NCBI GenBank assembly: GCA_014529385.2
Contig: CM043944.1
Coordinates: 66,168,895 to 66,232,894, forward strand
Length of the DNA: 64,000 nucleotides
Reading direction: 5' to 3'
Source: Adiantum capillus-veneris
Taxonomy: Eukaryota > Streptophyta > Polypodiopsida > Polypodiales > Pteridaceae
How positions within the stretch are numbered: position 1 is the stretch's first letter; every line of letters begins with the position of its first letter. Positions 1-11,417 of the stretch are shown in pieces. Under the pieces are notes generated by a model, which made no database searches, was not told the origin of the DNA, and saw only the letters and a list, made by a program, of their open reading frames with translations. A program made the position numbers and the translations under genes.

Positions 1-960
1 ACCAAACGGCGAGTGTTTCCGTGGATAGTGCAGCCAGTTTGGACACTCAGCCGTCCGATTTGTGTTCGATCTGAGTTGGAAACGCCTCTAAACATGCCGC
101 CAATACTCTTGCAATATGCTCTACTTTTTGTTACACACGATTCACAAATCAACGTCGTTCTGCGTTGTTCGACCGCCGCTCAAGATGACGTCTTTACGGG
201 AGATAGCTGTTGCGCAGGGCTTTCGAAAGCACATCCTCAATCGAAATATGGTGTAGCACAGCTAGCGCGGCTGCTTGCCCAAGTTAGGCGCCTCTAAACC
301 GGCTCCACCCTACGAGATGTGGCGGCCGCTCATAAATCTAAAGGCCGCCCATATTAACCAAGGACCCAAGCTTAAAGTGAATCTGGCCGCCCACCAAAGA
401 CCTAAAAGCATGGCCACCCAATTAAGGGGTTAAGTGAGTGTGAAGAGAAAGAAAAGAAAAACGGGAGGCCATGGGTGGCGACGGGCAGCAGCGCAGGGGG
501 ACGAAGCAAGGCTCGCGCTGGCCAACAGAGACATCGGATGAGCTCGCATGAGAAGGAAAACTTGCTCAGCTCGTCGAGGCGTCCCATCCGGTACGAATCC
601 CTTCGCATTCCGTGCAGGCCGGGTTTTGAGCTTGCCACATCATCAAGCTTTTTCTCACGCCACGTCGGTCACGGCGCCGTGACTACGTGGTGGGGCCTAT
701 TTTTGGAAGAGAGGAGGAAGGTATGGCATAGGCAAGGAGGAGGGAATTAGAGGAGACATCAAGGGAGGACTTGTTCTCTTTATCTGGCTCGGGACCTCAA
801 TGACGTGCGACCTCTCGCTCTCGACAAAGAGGAAGCATGAACGTGAGGAGAGTCGATGAAGCAAGGTAAGGAGGAACAAAAACGAGGCAAGGCAAGTGTG
901 ACGAGGACGAGGGTTCTTCAAAGCTCGAGGAGGAGAAGTGCTAAAAGATTGGAGGGGAGG
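1..960. other. Unassigned sequence, GC-richer than the rest
   Basis: This stretch is richer in G and C than most of the window. It becomes purine-rich on the + strand from about 690 onward, with many GAGGA and AAGGA words. A 94-codon frame is open at 13-297 (+) and a 91-codon frame at 475-750 (+). I recognise no domain in either, and open frames of this length occur by chance in GC-rich DNA. No splice or promoter signal stands out. It may be the untranslated part of a retroelement or a decayed gene. Confidence 0.3.
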
Positions 961-967
961 CAAAGCA

Positions 968-970
<3 letters not shown>

Positions 971-1003
<33 letters not shown>

Positions 1004-1056
1004 TCGCATAACAAGGGAAGGGCTTGCTATCTCTCTCTCAAGCCAAAGAAAGGGGT

Positions 1057-1090
<34 letters not shown>
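971..1090. repeat. Two (CT)n microsatellites
   Basis: Uninterrupted CT repeats run at about 971-1,001 and 1,060-1,090, with shorter CT blocks near 1,030 and 1,260. The surrounding + strand is rich in GAGAG and AAGGA words. Confidence 0.9.
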
Positions 1091-1093
<3 letters not shown>

Positions 1094-2280
1094 GTCTCGA
1101 CCTTGCTGCAACAAAAAGTTAGCAAGAAGGCACAGGGAGAATAGGAAGAAGGATTGTGAGGATTATGGGAAGGGAAGGTCAGGCATGCAAGAGTTGGAGA
1201 AGGTGAAGCCAAGCACTCTCTCTCGTGCTCGCTCTCGTCCTTGGCTAGAAGGAAATATCTCTCTCTATCGTTCTTCTTGAAGTAAGGAAAGATCTCTCGA
1301 GCTCAATAATAGAAAGCAATGCAAATATATAGAGTTCAACAACATTCAAAGCAGGGAAATCCGACATGGAGGAAAATTTTGATGATCGACGACATCTTTA
1401 ACTTAGTTAATCCTTTTTGTTAAATCACGGAGCCTTTAACGGCCCGGATAATTGTAACGGGAGCCTAAACTCCTTGATTTCAGTGAACCTAAGTGTCGGT
1501 CCTGTTAACAGCCCCGGACTTGGCTATTGCCAGCCGAATGTACTCAGAGCTTAAATTGATTAATTGACGGTTACGGTGATTGATAGATCCTTTTTCACCT
1601 GTTGTTCTTGTTTTCTTAACACCTCCCATAGTCAGAGGCTCTCCTACACGGCTCACGTTTTGAACACATATCCCCCCGACACAAGGCAGGCAGAGAGGTT
1701 CAGCATCTCATAGGTGTTTTAAACACCATCGCTTACTGCAGCAGACTTAGGCAAGCTTAGGTAGCACTTGGAGCGTGGACGTCACTAGCAAGGTGCATAT
1801 CGAAACGTTTCAAAGGAGCAAGGAGCACGCAGAGTTGGCATCACGACATATCAAAACGCCAAGGGTTTGTGGGCAGTTCGTAGGCAGTCTTCTCTGCACA
1901 TAACATTCCAGAACACTGTCTTGCAAGCAGCTTCTCAAAACGCCCTATAGGCGGTTACCTTCCATGAGCTTATCAAAACACTACCTTGGAGTACTCCTCT
2001 GCTACAACATATCAGAACATCCTCTGTAGAAGCATATCAAAACATGGTAGCTTGGAGAGAGTGGGGAAATACCTCATCAAACAAAGCCTCTCAAAATACC
2101 TATGATAGAGAGCAACCCATTATCTCTTTCAACCCTAAGAACAACAACCCGACAATATCATGAGCAGTGAGAGCCTCCAAGGCGTAATCCACTATTGAAG
2201 GAAACCATACTAAATTTAAATTCTTCAAGCAACTGGTCCTTCACACCACATCCCTTCACTCCCAAATAGCCAGATGTAGT
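1091..2280. other. Non-coding stretch with a recurring TATCAAAAC word
   Basis: No coding signal is visible. Between about 1,795 and 2,100 a short word of the form (A/C)(T/C)(A/T)TCAAAAC(G/A)CC recurs at about 1,798 (degenerate), 1,847, 1,931, 1,968, 2,008, 2,031 and 2,086. This suggests a decayed short-period tandem array, perhaps inside an LTR. The part at 1,430-1,520 resembles retroelement leader sequence in its run of short G/C blocks, but I cannot assign it. Confidence 0.35.
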
Positions 2281-2894
2281 TTATGAAGCAATTGTTGAGT
2301 GTGCAAGTTCTTCATCATGAAAAATGTGAAGTTGAAGATTTGAATGTGGCATCGAAATTCGACAAGTTTGACAGATACTGCCAAGTTAAATTATCCGTTC
2401 ACTACAAGAGATCACCTAAATTCCGACGTCAAATTATCAACGTCAGTGGTGGATGTCGGTATATGTGTAGCTTATTCTGAAGGGAAAAAGTCAAAATTTG
2501 AATTTTCAACAGCTATTTCATTGTTGATTCCATCGGCTATTTGTGTGAATATTCCAACGCTGATTTGGGCGTGTATTTTGATGCTTCTATCGACACATGT
2601 ACCGATGAATTTTGCAAAAACAAAATCCACGGGTTCTTCCTATGGATTTTTGCCCATCTTCTTCTCCTCCCTTGCTCTCCTCCTCCTCATTTTTTGTTGC
2701 AGATCTGGTGGCATAGGGCATGCTGGACTCGAGATCTCTACTCACATGCTTGCCCCCATGAACAAGGTAAGTTTCTTTTCAAGATTTGTTGTAGGTTTCT
2801 TCACTTTTGTGTGAGTGTGCGCACGACGACATTTCTTCAAGTGCTTCTTGCTCAAATAGGTGGCATGTGAGTGCTCTATTATTCTCTTCGTTTG

Positions 2895-2946
<52 letters not shown>

Positions 2947-4036
2947 CACATAAACATGTACGCAAATAAATAAAAATTCATTGTGCAATGTACCTTGGTA
3001 TCTTAACCCATGGTTCTATGAATTTTTGGCCATAGTTGTTTGTCTAAGACCTCTTCTTGTAGAAATGTGGAGCTCTATGGAGATGACTCTATCCTTCTCA
3101 AGGCTCTACAAGATATTGAAACTCATCATCCCCATCTCCAAGATCAATGCAATACTCTGTATTGGGAATGGTTTTCTCTCCAAGATAAATTTGAATTAAA
3201 GAATATCATTTTTTTAAAATTTTTGTATTGCAGGACACAAATAACCTCAAATTTGTTTTCTAGGGGTTTTACTTTGATCTGTATATATCACGTAGTTGGG
3301 TTTTGCCTATGTCTTTGACATGTGATACACCACAACACATAGTGTGGTTATCGACCTCCTTTTTGAGGCATTTTAACAAAAACTTATGTCATGCCAATAC
3401 TACCGATACTAACAGGTCACAGAGGCTATATAGAGCAAGAAGTGGAACAAGTTGTACCACTATGGAAGGCCATTATTTTTAAAACCGGTAGAAGTTTCGG
3501 TGCAAACGTAGGGAATGTAGATGCTTTCAAAACGGACATATGGGATGCCAATATTAATGGTGATCAAAGTAAACAAAGTTCATTTTTTGAAATGCTCAGT
3601 TGAACTTTGTTTCCCATGTAGGTAGACAAAGTTCATTTTGCCCCTTTATCCTTGCTTCAGAGAATATCACACTATCATACATATATATTTCCAATGTAAA
3701 ATAATGAATGTAATTGATTAACCATGTGTATTTGTAGTAGGTATCATAAAATACATACAGATAGATCCTCCTATATAAAGAGGTGTCTAATAACCATGTT
3801 TTTCATCTTTTCATTTATGTTTCATTTACATATTGCAGGTTGTTGTAATGGAAATTTCAAATGGGTTTTTGCAAGGCACATTGCTCGAGGTGGAAATTAT
3901 TGTTGATATAGGCATAATGTCTTGTGGGTTTGCAATTGGTGCACAAAAAGCACCGAATCCTCAGAAAAAGTGGCACCATTTCGACCTCTCTCTCATTCGC
4001 ATGAAGGTGCTCATCAAAGTCATGCATGAATAATGC
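2281..4036 (+). pseudogene. Decayed intron-containing coding remnant, function unknown
   Basis: Several intron-like boundaries appear in + orientation: pyrimidine tracts ending in TTGCAG near 2,700, ATTGCAG near 3,232 and ATTGCAG near 3,838, and a GTAAGT donor near 2,767. Between them are short open stretches of about 20-70 codons (around 2,701-2,766, 3,040-3,200, 3,391-3,603 and 3,839-4,033). The last one ends at a TAA at 4,031. I recognise no family in these peptides. They cannot be joined into one reading frame without ignoring stops, so I treat the region as a degenerate gene or transposon-carried gene fragment. Exon limits are guesses. Confidence 0.3.
2898..2944. repeat. (AC)n microsatellite
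   Basis: About 23 uninterrupted AC units lie inside the presumed intron of the decayed gene remnant. Confidence 0.95.
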
Positions 4037-4129
4037 ACCATCGTTGTTGATAGTTTTCATCTTTACATCTATTCTCTTATCCCTTGATCTGTCTACCCTT
4101 TTGTACTATCATTTTCTTATTCAAGAAAA

Positions 4130-4158
4130 GGGGGGGAGTCGGCGGGGGGGAGGGGGGG
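4130..4158 (+). repeat. G-rich tract able to form a G-quadruplex
   Basis: Runs of seven G at 4,130-4,136, 4,144-4,150 and 4,152-4,158, plus GG at 4,141, lie within 29 bases. This satisfies the usual intramolecular G-quadruplex pattern on the + strand. It stands in otherwise AT-rich DNA. Confidence 0.6.
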
Positions 4159-4159
4159 T

Positions 4160-5480
4160 TCACCAAAATCAAAACATGCCAATCATGTGAGTTTAAAAGT
4201 AAGGAATATTGTCTATATTTTCTCATATTTTCATATACACGAGGGTGTTGGAAAAATGATATTGAATTTTGTTTTACAGATTGAATACAATAAGGGGTCC
4301 TTTTTTTGGTGGAAAATTCATAGCCAAGCAATTTATAAATAGTCCTTGAACACACACGATATATAGGTTTTAGATATAGGGTGTATACATGATAAGGTGT
4401 ACCCACTTTCAATAGTTTCTCCCACCAAGACAACCAAGAAACAACCTCTTTTTTTGCCATTCCTACGTACATTTGACTTGCTTGCACTTACATTGAAGAG
4501 GCCAGATTTGGTACCCACACAAAACACATAGTTGCAAACACAATGGAAAGCTCTGATCTTCATTTTTTCACATCTAAATGGTAATTTTATTGTGCAAGGA
4601 CTAAACTGGTTCAGCCTGTCATACCTTGTCATAGCATTGTGACCTTGATGAAGAAATACTTATAACTTTTTATGGGCTTTTTTTCTTTACTTACCCTCTT
4701 GCACATGAAATGTTCACTTGGCAAGCAATTTAACTTGATTTATTGATATTTTATGGATCTTTGAATAATTAATATTCATTTTTCTTTGTTAGAATTTCTA
4801 TTTATAAAGATCTATTATTTTTACACCAGATATCTAATGATGTAGAACTTATATTGCAAGATCCAACGGTAATTTGATAGATTATGACCCAAGGAATGTG
4901 ACCATCAATAGTTATTTTTAAAAGATCTACCTTAGAAAATAACAAAAACTGCGTAGAGAACCTTGATATAGTATTTTAAAAAATAATAAATAATGTACAT
5001 TGCTACTCATTTTGATTTTCATATATGTCATAATTCTTAGTATAAGGTCCTCATAGGAAAATAAATGAGTCAATTTGAGTAAGGGAAAGACAGGTTTTCA
5101 TTGTTTCATTTTTTTCACTTCCACCATTCACTTGAGGTGTGCCTCCTTAGGTTTGGTAAATACCAAACCTAAAAATCTTGACACTTGTCAACCAACCAAG
5201 GCTTGGTTCTACTCTCCCAATCCTAGTTGGCTAGTCCACCTCATACTAGTAGGCCACTACATCAGCAAAGGTCCATGTCATCACCCCATCTCACCTTCCA
5301 CATTACCACAATCAACACTTTGACCGTAACACCTGGCTTGCCATGTCACTCTAACTCATCCACCACCCTCCACTGCCACCATGCATGCCACTTCACCTTA
5401 AGTGCCATGTCATCCACCACCTCACATGCCACGTGTAAGTATTCCTTGCATGGCTTGCCACCTCATGAGCGACCAATCAT
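4160..5480. other. AT-rich sequence without a recognised gene
   Basis: The sequence is AT-rich to about 5,070, then C/A-rich with repeated CCAC, CATGCCA and CACGTG-like words up to 5,480. Open frames at 5,075-5,323 and 5,227-5,550 come from the low-complexity C/A-rich part and resemble no protein I know. I see no promoter or RNA gene here. Confidence 0.35.
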
Positions 5481-5852
5481 GCACGTAGTATGGTCTGCGA
5501 TCACCCAAAACATATTGGATGGCCACAAGGATTTTCATGGGTGGGTTTAAGAACCATTTCACAAGCCGTGAAAATTTTCATAGCCATCCAATATGGTATG
5601 GGTAGTCAAAGCCCATAATATGTGCTAAAATGTGTCATATCAGCCATACATTCCATTTTAGCGCATAGTATGGTTTGGGACTGTCCAAACCATATTAGAT
5701 GGCCATGAGACTTTTCACGAATGGGTGTGAGCACCACTTAACTATACCTACAAAGTTTTACAGCCATCCAATATGGTATGGGCAATCAAGGCCCATACTA
5801 TGCGCTAAAATAGGACATATGGCTCATATAACCCATTTTAGCACATAGTATG
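5481..5852 (+). repeat. Tandem 180-bp repeat, two complete units plus the start of a third
   Basis: Unit 1 is 5,481-5,660 and unit 2 is 5,661-5,840, exactly 180 bp each; both begin with a GC(A/G)C(A/G)TAGTATGG-type sequence. Unit 3 starts at 5,841 and is cut at 5,852 by the retrotransposon; it continues at 22,814. Each unit is itself a foldback: its first ~48 bp (ATTTTAGCGCATAGTATGG...) recur as the reverse complement about 110 bp later (...CCATACTATGCGCTAAAAT). Unit 2 could therefore form a hairpin from about 5,655 to 5,812. Confidence 0.8.
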
Positions 5853-6775
5853 TGTTAATTGAGTCAACGTCAGTTAATAGAAGCCGCTAAAGACCGAAGA
5901 TGTACCAATGCACATCAAAGATCAAAGTGAAGAAGCAGTAAACATTGGAGTTAAACATTTTCCACGTTTTCTCAAAATGGTTACGTATTGTAAATTCCCG
6001 ATTTATTTCGAGCCATTGTAATATTTTAATGTGTTACGGGCTCAATGGGAGTTCCAAGCTGTAAACAATAGGTTAGTTAGTGTGCCTAGGTAGCAGATTG
6101 AGTAAGTGATGGAGCCCTAAAGGCCTTGGGCGCCCGGACATTGCATATTTTTAACCTAAGTATATAAGACAGTGTGTAAAATAAATTAGGGTTCTCAAGC
6201 TCAATTGTTGAGAGCACTCTTTGGTGAGAGCTCTTGAGGTGTGTGGCTATGGATTCCTTGAGCTTCTCCTTGCTCATGAAACTTGATTAACACTAATCAA
6301 TGATTCAATCTCTTTCACTATGCCTCTCTCATGCTTCTTATGGTTGTCTAAGATGCTTAGATTAACTAGATCTTAACTAATTAGTGATTAATCCCTCTCT
6401 AATCTTGTGTGATTGCCCTCTTTTGCTTGTGTGTGCATGTAGGTTCGATTGGAGTGTGATGCTCGATAGATCTATGTGTGTGTGCTTATGATTAGTGTGT
6501 TGCATGATAGGATTAGTGTTATGTGCGTCTTGCAATCATAGTGTGTGTGATTGAGTTGATTGGAGGTGAAGAGAAGTGGATGTGGAGATTGCCCTTCATT
6601 GCGGCTAAGCTCCTCCATAGGCCGAGAAGCTCACCTCATAGAGTTAACCATTTGTGTTTCCATGATTAGCTCACTAACCGTGTGAGTGTTTCCATGCCCT
6701 ATCCGGATAGCTCATCCATTCGTAATGACAATTTTGTTGGTCATTGGAGCTATTGCAATGATGGTACCGCCAACA
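5853..6775 (+). repeat. 5' LTR of the outer element (923 bp)
   Basis: It starts TGTT and ends CCAACA, two bases before the primer binding site. Its last ~390 bp (about 6,385-6,775) recur at 22,416-22,813 with roughly 88% identity by eye, which identifies that segment as the 3' LTR remnant. A repeated GTGTGTG-rich portion lies around 6,430-6,560. Confidence 0.8.
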
Positions 6776-6777
6776 TT

Positions 6778-6795
6778 TGGCACCGTTGTTGGGGA
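6778..6795 (+). other. Primer binding site, tRNA-Asp type
   Basis: TGGCACCGTTGTTGGGGA resembles the complement of the 3' end of plant tRNA-Asp (canonical TGGCGCCGTTGCCGGGGA), with mismatches. It stands two bases after the LTR end, the expected place. Confidence 0.8.
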
Positions 6796-9534
6796 AGATG
6801 GCCTATGCTAGTGTAATCGTGGCATAATCGAATGTGCTCCCTCATTAATTTCACTTGTGTGTTTATGTTTTTGTGGATTTTGGATGTGTGTACATGAAGC
6901 AATGTGTTCATAATTCCCTAATTTTATACCATAAGTGTGTGTTTACACATTCTAATTTCAGACTAACCCCTTGCTAATTTGACTAATTTTTGCTAACTTA
7001 CTAACTTGCTATGAAGGATTGGAGCATTCGACCATTCAATTGATCTTCAATGGAAAGGTAAACAAAGTGGTATTTTCAACCTCCCTCGAATCTAAAGATG
7101 TGTATAATTGTGTAGAGATCCCACCATGATGATGCAATGTAATACAATGCTATGTTGATGCAATGTAGATTTAAAATTTTGCGATTTTTAATTTTCACGC
7201 CGTCGTAATGGTGAAATTTTTAAGATTTGGTGGCATATGATTTGACAAGTTTCAATTGCTAATTTGTGATTGTAGGTTGCTAATTGGTGCCTAATTGAAT
7301 TTATTGCATGATTGGATGGTCAATTTCAAGTGTGTGTGCACTAAAATCAAGTGTGTGCATTCTAATTGAGTTTGAGTATGCTTAATTTTAGGTGTGTGTG
7401 CACTATTTTGCCCATGTTTGTGCACTAAAAAATCAATGTGTGCATTATGATTTTTCAATTGTGATGATTGATTTGTGTTGAGCTCATGCTCAACTAATGG
7501 TTTGTGGAAGTCACATTGCAAAATCCACAAGTTTAACCCTTTTGTGTGCGCACTTTAAGATTGGTAAAAACTGCCAATTTTTTAGTGTGTGCGCGCCTTA
7601 AAAAGTGTTTAATTTGCATGATTGATTCATATTTTGATTATATAATTGACGTGTGTAATGGTTAAATGCTGCGTTTTTGTGCTCAAAAGAGTGATTTACA
7701 CACTCTAATTGCGTCAATTTTTGACATAATTTTGTCGGTAATTTTACCGGTTTAATTGCCTAGTCTTGATTTTGTTGATAACCTTCTTTGGCAATTGAAT
7801 TGATGTGATTTGTGTGATTTTGTGTTGCTGCACTAATGCCCAATGTGTGGAGAATTTGTAGAAATTCTTTGGGTATTTTTCGGATAATTTTTATATTTTT
7901 TGCTAATTTTTGCATTAATATTCGCTTAATTCCAAAAAATAATAATTTGCAATCTTTACGAGCTATTTTGTGTGTGCATATTTACGGCATCATTTCGTGC
8001 CTTCCGTGGTCAATTTTTGAGCGTTTTACTATTACCGAGGGTCGGGTGGATAATTTTATAAAAATTGGTGTTTTTGGAAAAATTTGCTATTTCCAGTGTG
8101 CTTTTGTGTGTCGAACATGCTTGATTGTGATTTTTTAAGATTTCTAGAAATTTTTGGGAATATTTTAGAATTTTTTGATGATATTTTGGATTTTCGGGTG
8201 ATTTTTAGCATTTCGGCTAATTTTCGGCTTAAATTCCACTTTTTTTCGGTTTCCGAGCGTGTCTTTCATGCATGGTCTTTCCTCATCGGATAGATCTTTA
8301 CGCTCTCTTGGGATAGTTTCTTAGGATGCTAAAATAATATTCTTCTTTTTTCTTCTTCAGTTTCTGTCGCCGTTCTCGCGCTTCGTGACATGTGAACCCA
8401 CCCTTACACACAGAACACAAGAAGACAAAAAAAAAGGACCTCTTCTCAACGTGCTTGGTGGAGCCTTTGCAAAGTCTTTTGTCTTTTTCCTTTTCTTTTG
8501 TGTCATTGACTTTTGTATTTTATTCATTTCATTTTGTTTCTTTTCAATTTCATTTTGATTTCATTTCATTTCATTTTTTCCCTTTATATTTCATTTTGAT
8601 TTCATTTTCTTTTTTTTTCTCACTTTCATTTCATTTATTTCTATATTAGTAAAAAAAAATGCACAAAGAAAAAAATCATAAACAAGTCTTAAAATTTTCA
8701 AAAAAATAGAAAAACATAAAAAACACAAAATTTTAAAAAAGAGTTTAAAAAATCACAAGAAAATTTATAAAAAATTAAAAACTCATAAAAAATACAAAAA
8801 GAGTTTAAAAAAATTCTAGAAAAATAGAAAAAACATAGAAAATTCACAAAAATTTAAAAAACACATAGAAAATCATAAAAATTTTAAACTTTCCACAAAA
8901 AATTGAAAAAAAACTCACAAAACTCGCTAAAGTTCAAAAATTGACTAGAAAAAACACAATAAATCACTAAAAATTCCTAAAAACTTAAAACTTCACAAAA
9001 AAATTAGAACATTACCGGAAAAATTCTTAAAAATCAAAACCTTTCCAAAAAAAATCGTAAAAACTCATAAAAAGACAAGAAAATTTAGAAAATTTAAAAT
9101 TTCACAAATAATTAGAAAAAATAAAAAGGAAATCGCGAAAGGTGCTAGAAACAGCCTTAATGAGCCCGAAAAAAAAAACCCAAAACAACAAAAATCAAAG
9201 CTAGGAAGTGTACCGCACAACGAACAAACCGCGAAGAAGCGAGAGAATCAAAAGAAGAAAAGCCAGAAAAATTACGCCTCGCAAAGCGAACCAGAGATCA
9301 GCCAGAGAAAGCAAGAAAATATCCAACTCGAAGCAGTTGAAGGACATACAAATTTTCAAATTTTACATGCTAGAAATTGGCTAGTGCAGGTAAGTGCACC
9401 GCATATTAGCTTTTAATTGGACGAGTAGGGACACAACTCACATATGATTGCAGATTAGGCTAGTACGAGCAACATAAATTCTACTAATCAATGCCAAAAT
9501 ATGCTAGGAAACAGTTTTTACAGAACAAGCCAAC
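6796..9534 (+). other. Untranslated leader of the outer element
   Basis: About 2.7 kb without a credible gene. The first part is rich in GTGTGTGCA words (7,330-7,600). Around 8,300-8,345 lies a short motif (GGGATAGTTTC...TTCTTCTT) that recurs near 20,790 and 21,500. From about 8,340 to 8,650 the + strand is almost pure C/T (TTTCATTTCATTT). From 8,650 to about 9,170 it is strongly A-rich with AAAA runs. The frames at 7,836-8,293 are chance openings in biased sequence. The related element at 25-30 kb has a similar CACACACA-rich leader. Confidence 0.6.
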
Positions 9535-11115
9535 ATGGACTCAAATCGAGCTGAAAATTTGAATACAACAGAGCAAGCCAATAGTAGTAGCAACACATGC
9601 ACAACTGCACAAGACCGAATTTTACAGCTTTATGGCTACAATGGGGATAAACTTTGTACACAGATTGAGAAGCCCATAAATACTTGATGAGCAGCAAAAG
9701 AAACACAGGAGCCAAGATTCTATTGATTAGAGTAAATCCAGATTCAGAGAACTCCCAGATGTTCACAGACTTCAGTGGAGCCAAGTATTGCAAGCTCAAA
9801 GATGAAGTGCAAATAGAAGTGCAAAAAATCAACCCAAGTATTTATCTAGAAATATGTACAAGTCCGCAAATCATCCAATTAGTGCATATGCAATCAGGAT
9901 CATTGTACATGGATTACAATGGTCAGATCTATAATCGAGAACCAGAATTGCAAGATCCAACAGATCAACCAATTGAAGCCAATCTAATTGGAGAACTAGG
10001 TCGAAGACGGTACAAAGGTCAAGACGGAGCAATCTATAACTTGATGCTAAGTGTTTTGAAAGAAGATGCTGATAACTTGGTTAGCATAGAAACACAAAAT
10101 TCTTAGCTAGAGCTTGATATGACACAGCTAGTTGAAATACCACCAGTCATGGCGTATTGCTTAGATTGTGGATGAAAAGGTGGACATTTTCCTGAAGATT
10201 GTCCAAGAAATCCAGACAACAGGGACATATCAACTACCAAGCAAGGTACAAAGAAAATTGCAAATGCAAATCTCGATGTAAGTGCATTTATTTCATCACT
10301 TTTAATGCAACTAGATGATTCTGCAATACCATTAGAAGCATCAATAAAAGCTCTGTAAGCTCAAAATCAGCATAAGGATGCACAGACACCTGGAAAGCTT
10401 AAAATTTATTCTTTGAACAACAAATTCTTGCATAAATTTGGTAAAGGTGTCCATATATCACATATTGTAGAAAAGCCTGTTAGGTTTGCAAATGATTTTT
10501 CATCCACTACCACAAGTGTGCAATCATTCAAGAGTCTAAGTGTCACATCAAACATTAGCTTTGTATGGTACCCATAATTCATATGCGCACTATGTAGACC
10601 AAAAAGGAAAACTACACAAAAAGGATCAACCAGTGTTTGATCGGCCCACATACCAGCTCATAGAAGTACGTCCAGTGATAGAAAAGAAAGGATGGTTCAT
10701 TTCAGAGGAAAGAATCTATTATAGACCATCCTCTAGAGTTGAAGGATATTACCCGAGTGAATCCAGAAATCTGTTTAGAGCCAAACTCTCCTCCATATAA
10801 AATCAAACTTCGATGTTGTAACGAAACCAACATATACTTTGACCAAAACAATCGCAGATATAGACGAGAGTCTAGCATCTATGAGTCCTTTGGTCTTGAA
10901 ACCACAGAAGCTCATATCATAGGAATCTACAACTTGACTTGGAGAATAATTTGTCATGTTTCATGGAGATACATAGGAAACTATGCAGAAAGATTACGGA
11001 TGCCAAATGTCAACAGTGCTACCCAAAGTGTACCTTCACAGTCCCAAAAGGTGAGACTAAATCAGAGACAAACAATTTTGAACTCTTATAATGACGCAGG
11101 CTATCGTGATCACAC
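9535..11115 (+). pseudogene. First part of the outer element's gag, broken
   Basis: The ATG at 9,535 opens a 50-codon frame that ends at a TGA overlapping the ATG (9,684) of a 140-codon frame. A CCHC zinc knuckle (C-x2-C-x4-H-x4-C) is readable at 10,157-10,202, but it contains an in-frame TGA after the second Cys. Coding resumes at 10,540-10,800 and 10,739-11,115. The protein holds repeated short units of the form (Y/F)xDxxGxx(Y/F): TDFSGAKY, MDYNGQIY, VDQKGKLH, FDQNNRRY and others, spaced by 40-70 residues. Such units are not part of the textbook gag fold. The frame is cut at 11,115 by the copia insertion and appears to continue on the minus strand from 20,245. At least three frameshifts or stops make it non-functional. 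Confidence 0.6.
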
Positions 11116-11342
11116 TGTTGGAATTAGGTTTGTAGAGGAGCGCACACATCTTGGAGAAGACGAAGGAAGCTCAAGGCACACAATAGAGAGTGTGTTACTT
11201 AGTATGCAATGGAAATATTAATAGCCCTAGAGTGATGGGTGTATATACAATGCTCGGGAGAAAAAACCTCCTTAAGAGGGAAAAAATGCCCCGGTGGTCC
11301 TAGTGTGTTCACACACATCACTACCACATGTATATGGGAACA
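11116..11342 (-). repeat. 3' LTR of the copia element (227 bp)
   Basis: On the minus strand it runs from TGTTCCCATATA to CCTAATTCCAACA. The inner ~110 bp match 16,055-16,166. Confidence 0.8.
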
Positions 11343-11354
11343 AATCCCCCCTGG
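11343..11354 (-). other. Polypurine tract of the copia element
   Basis: The minus strand reads CCAGGGGGGATT directly before the 3' LTR start TGTT, the expected place for plus-strand priming. Confidence 0.7.
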
Positions 11355-11417
11355 AGTGATGTAGTGAACCAGAGCTGGCACATGAGTAAAGGGAAGTGCC
11401 ATGCCCTGAGGACATGA

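Noticed and set aside
5075-5550. Two overlapping + frames of 82 and 107 codons, His/Thr/Pro-rich
   Set aside because: They derive from C/A-rich low-complexity sequence and run into the 180-bp repeat; no homology is recognisable.
8392-8649. A Phe/Ser-rich 85-codon frame that could be a membrane protein
   Set aside because: It is the translation of a TTTCATTTC pyrimidine block in a retroelement leader.
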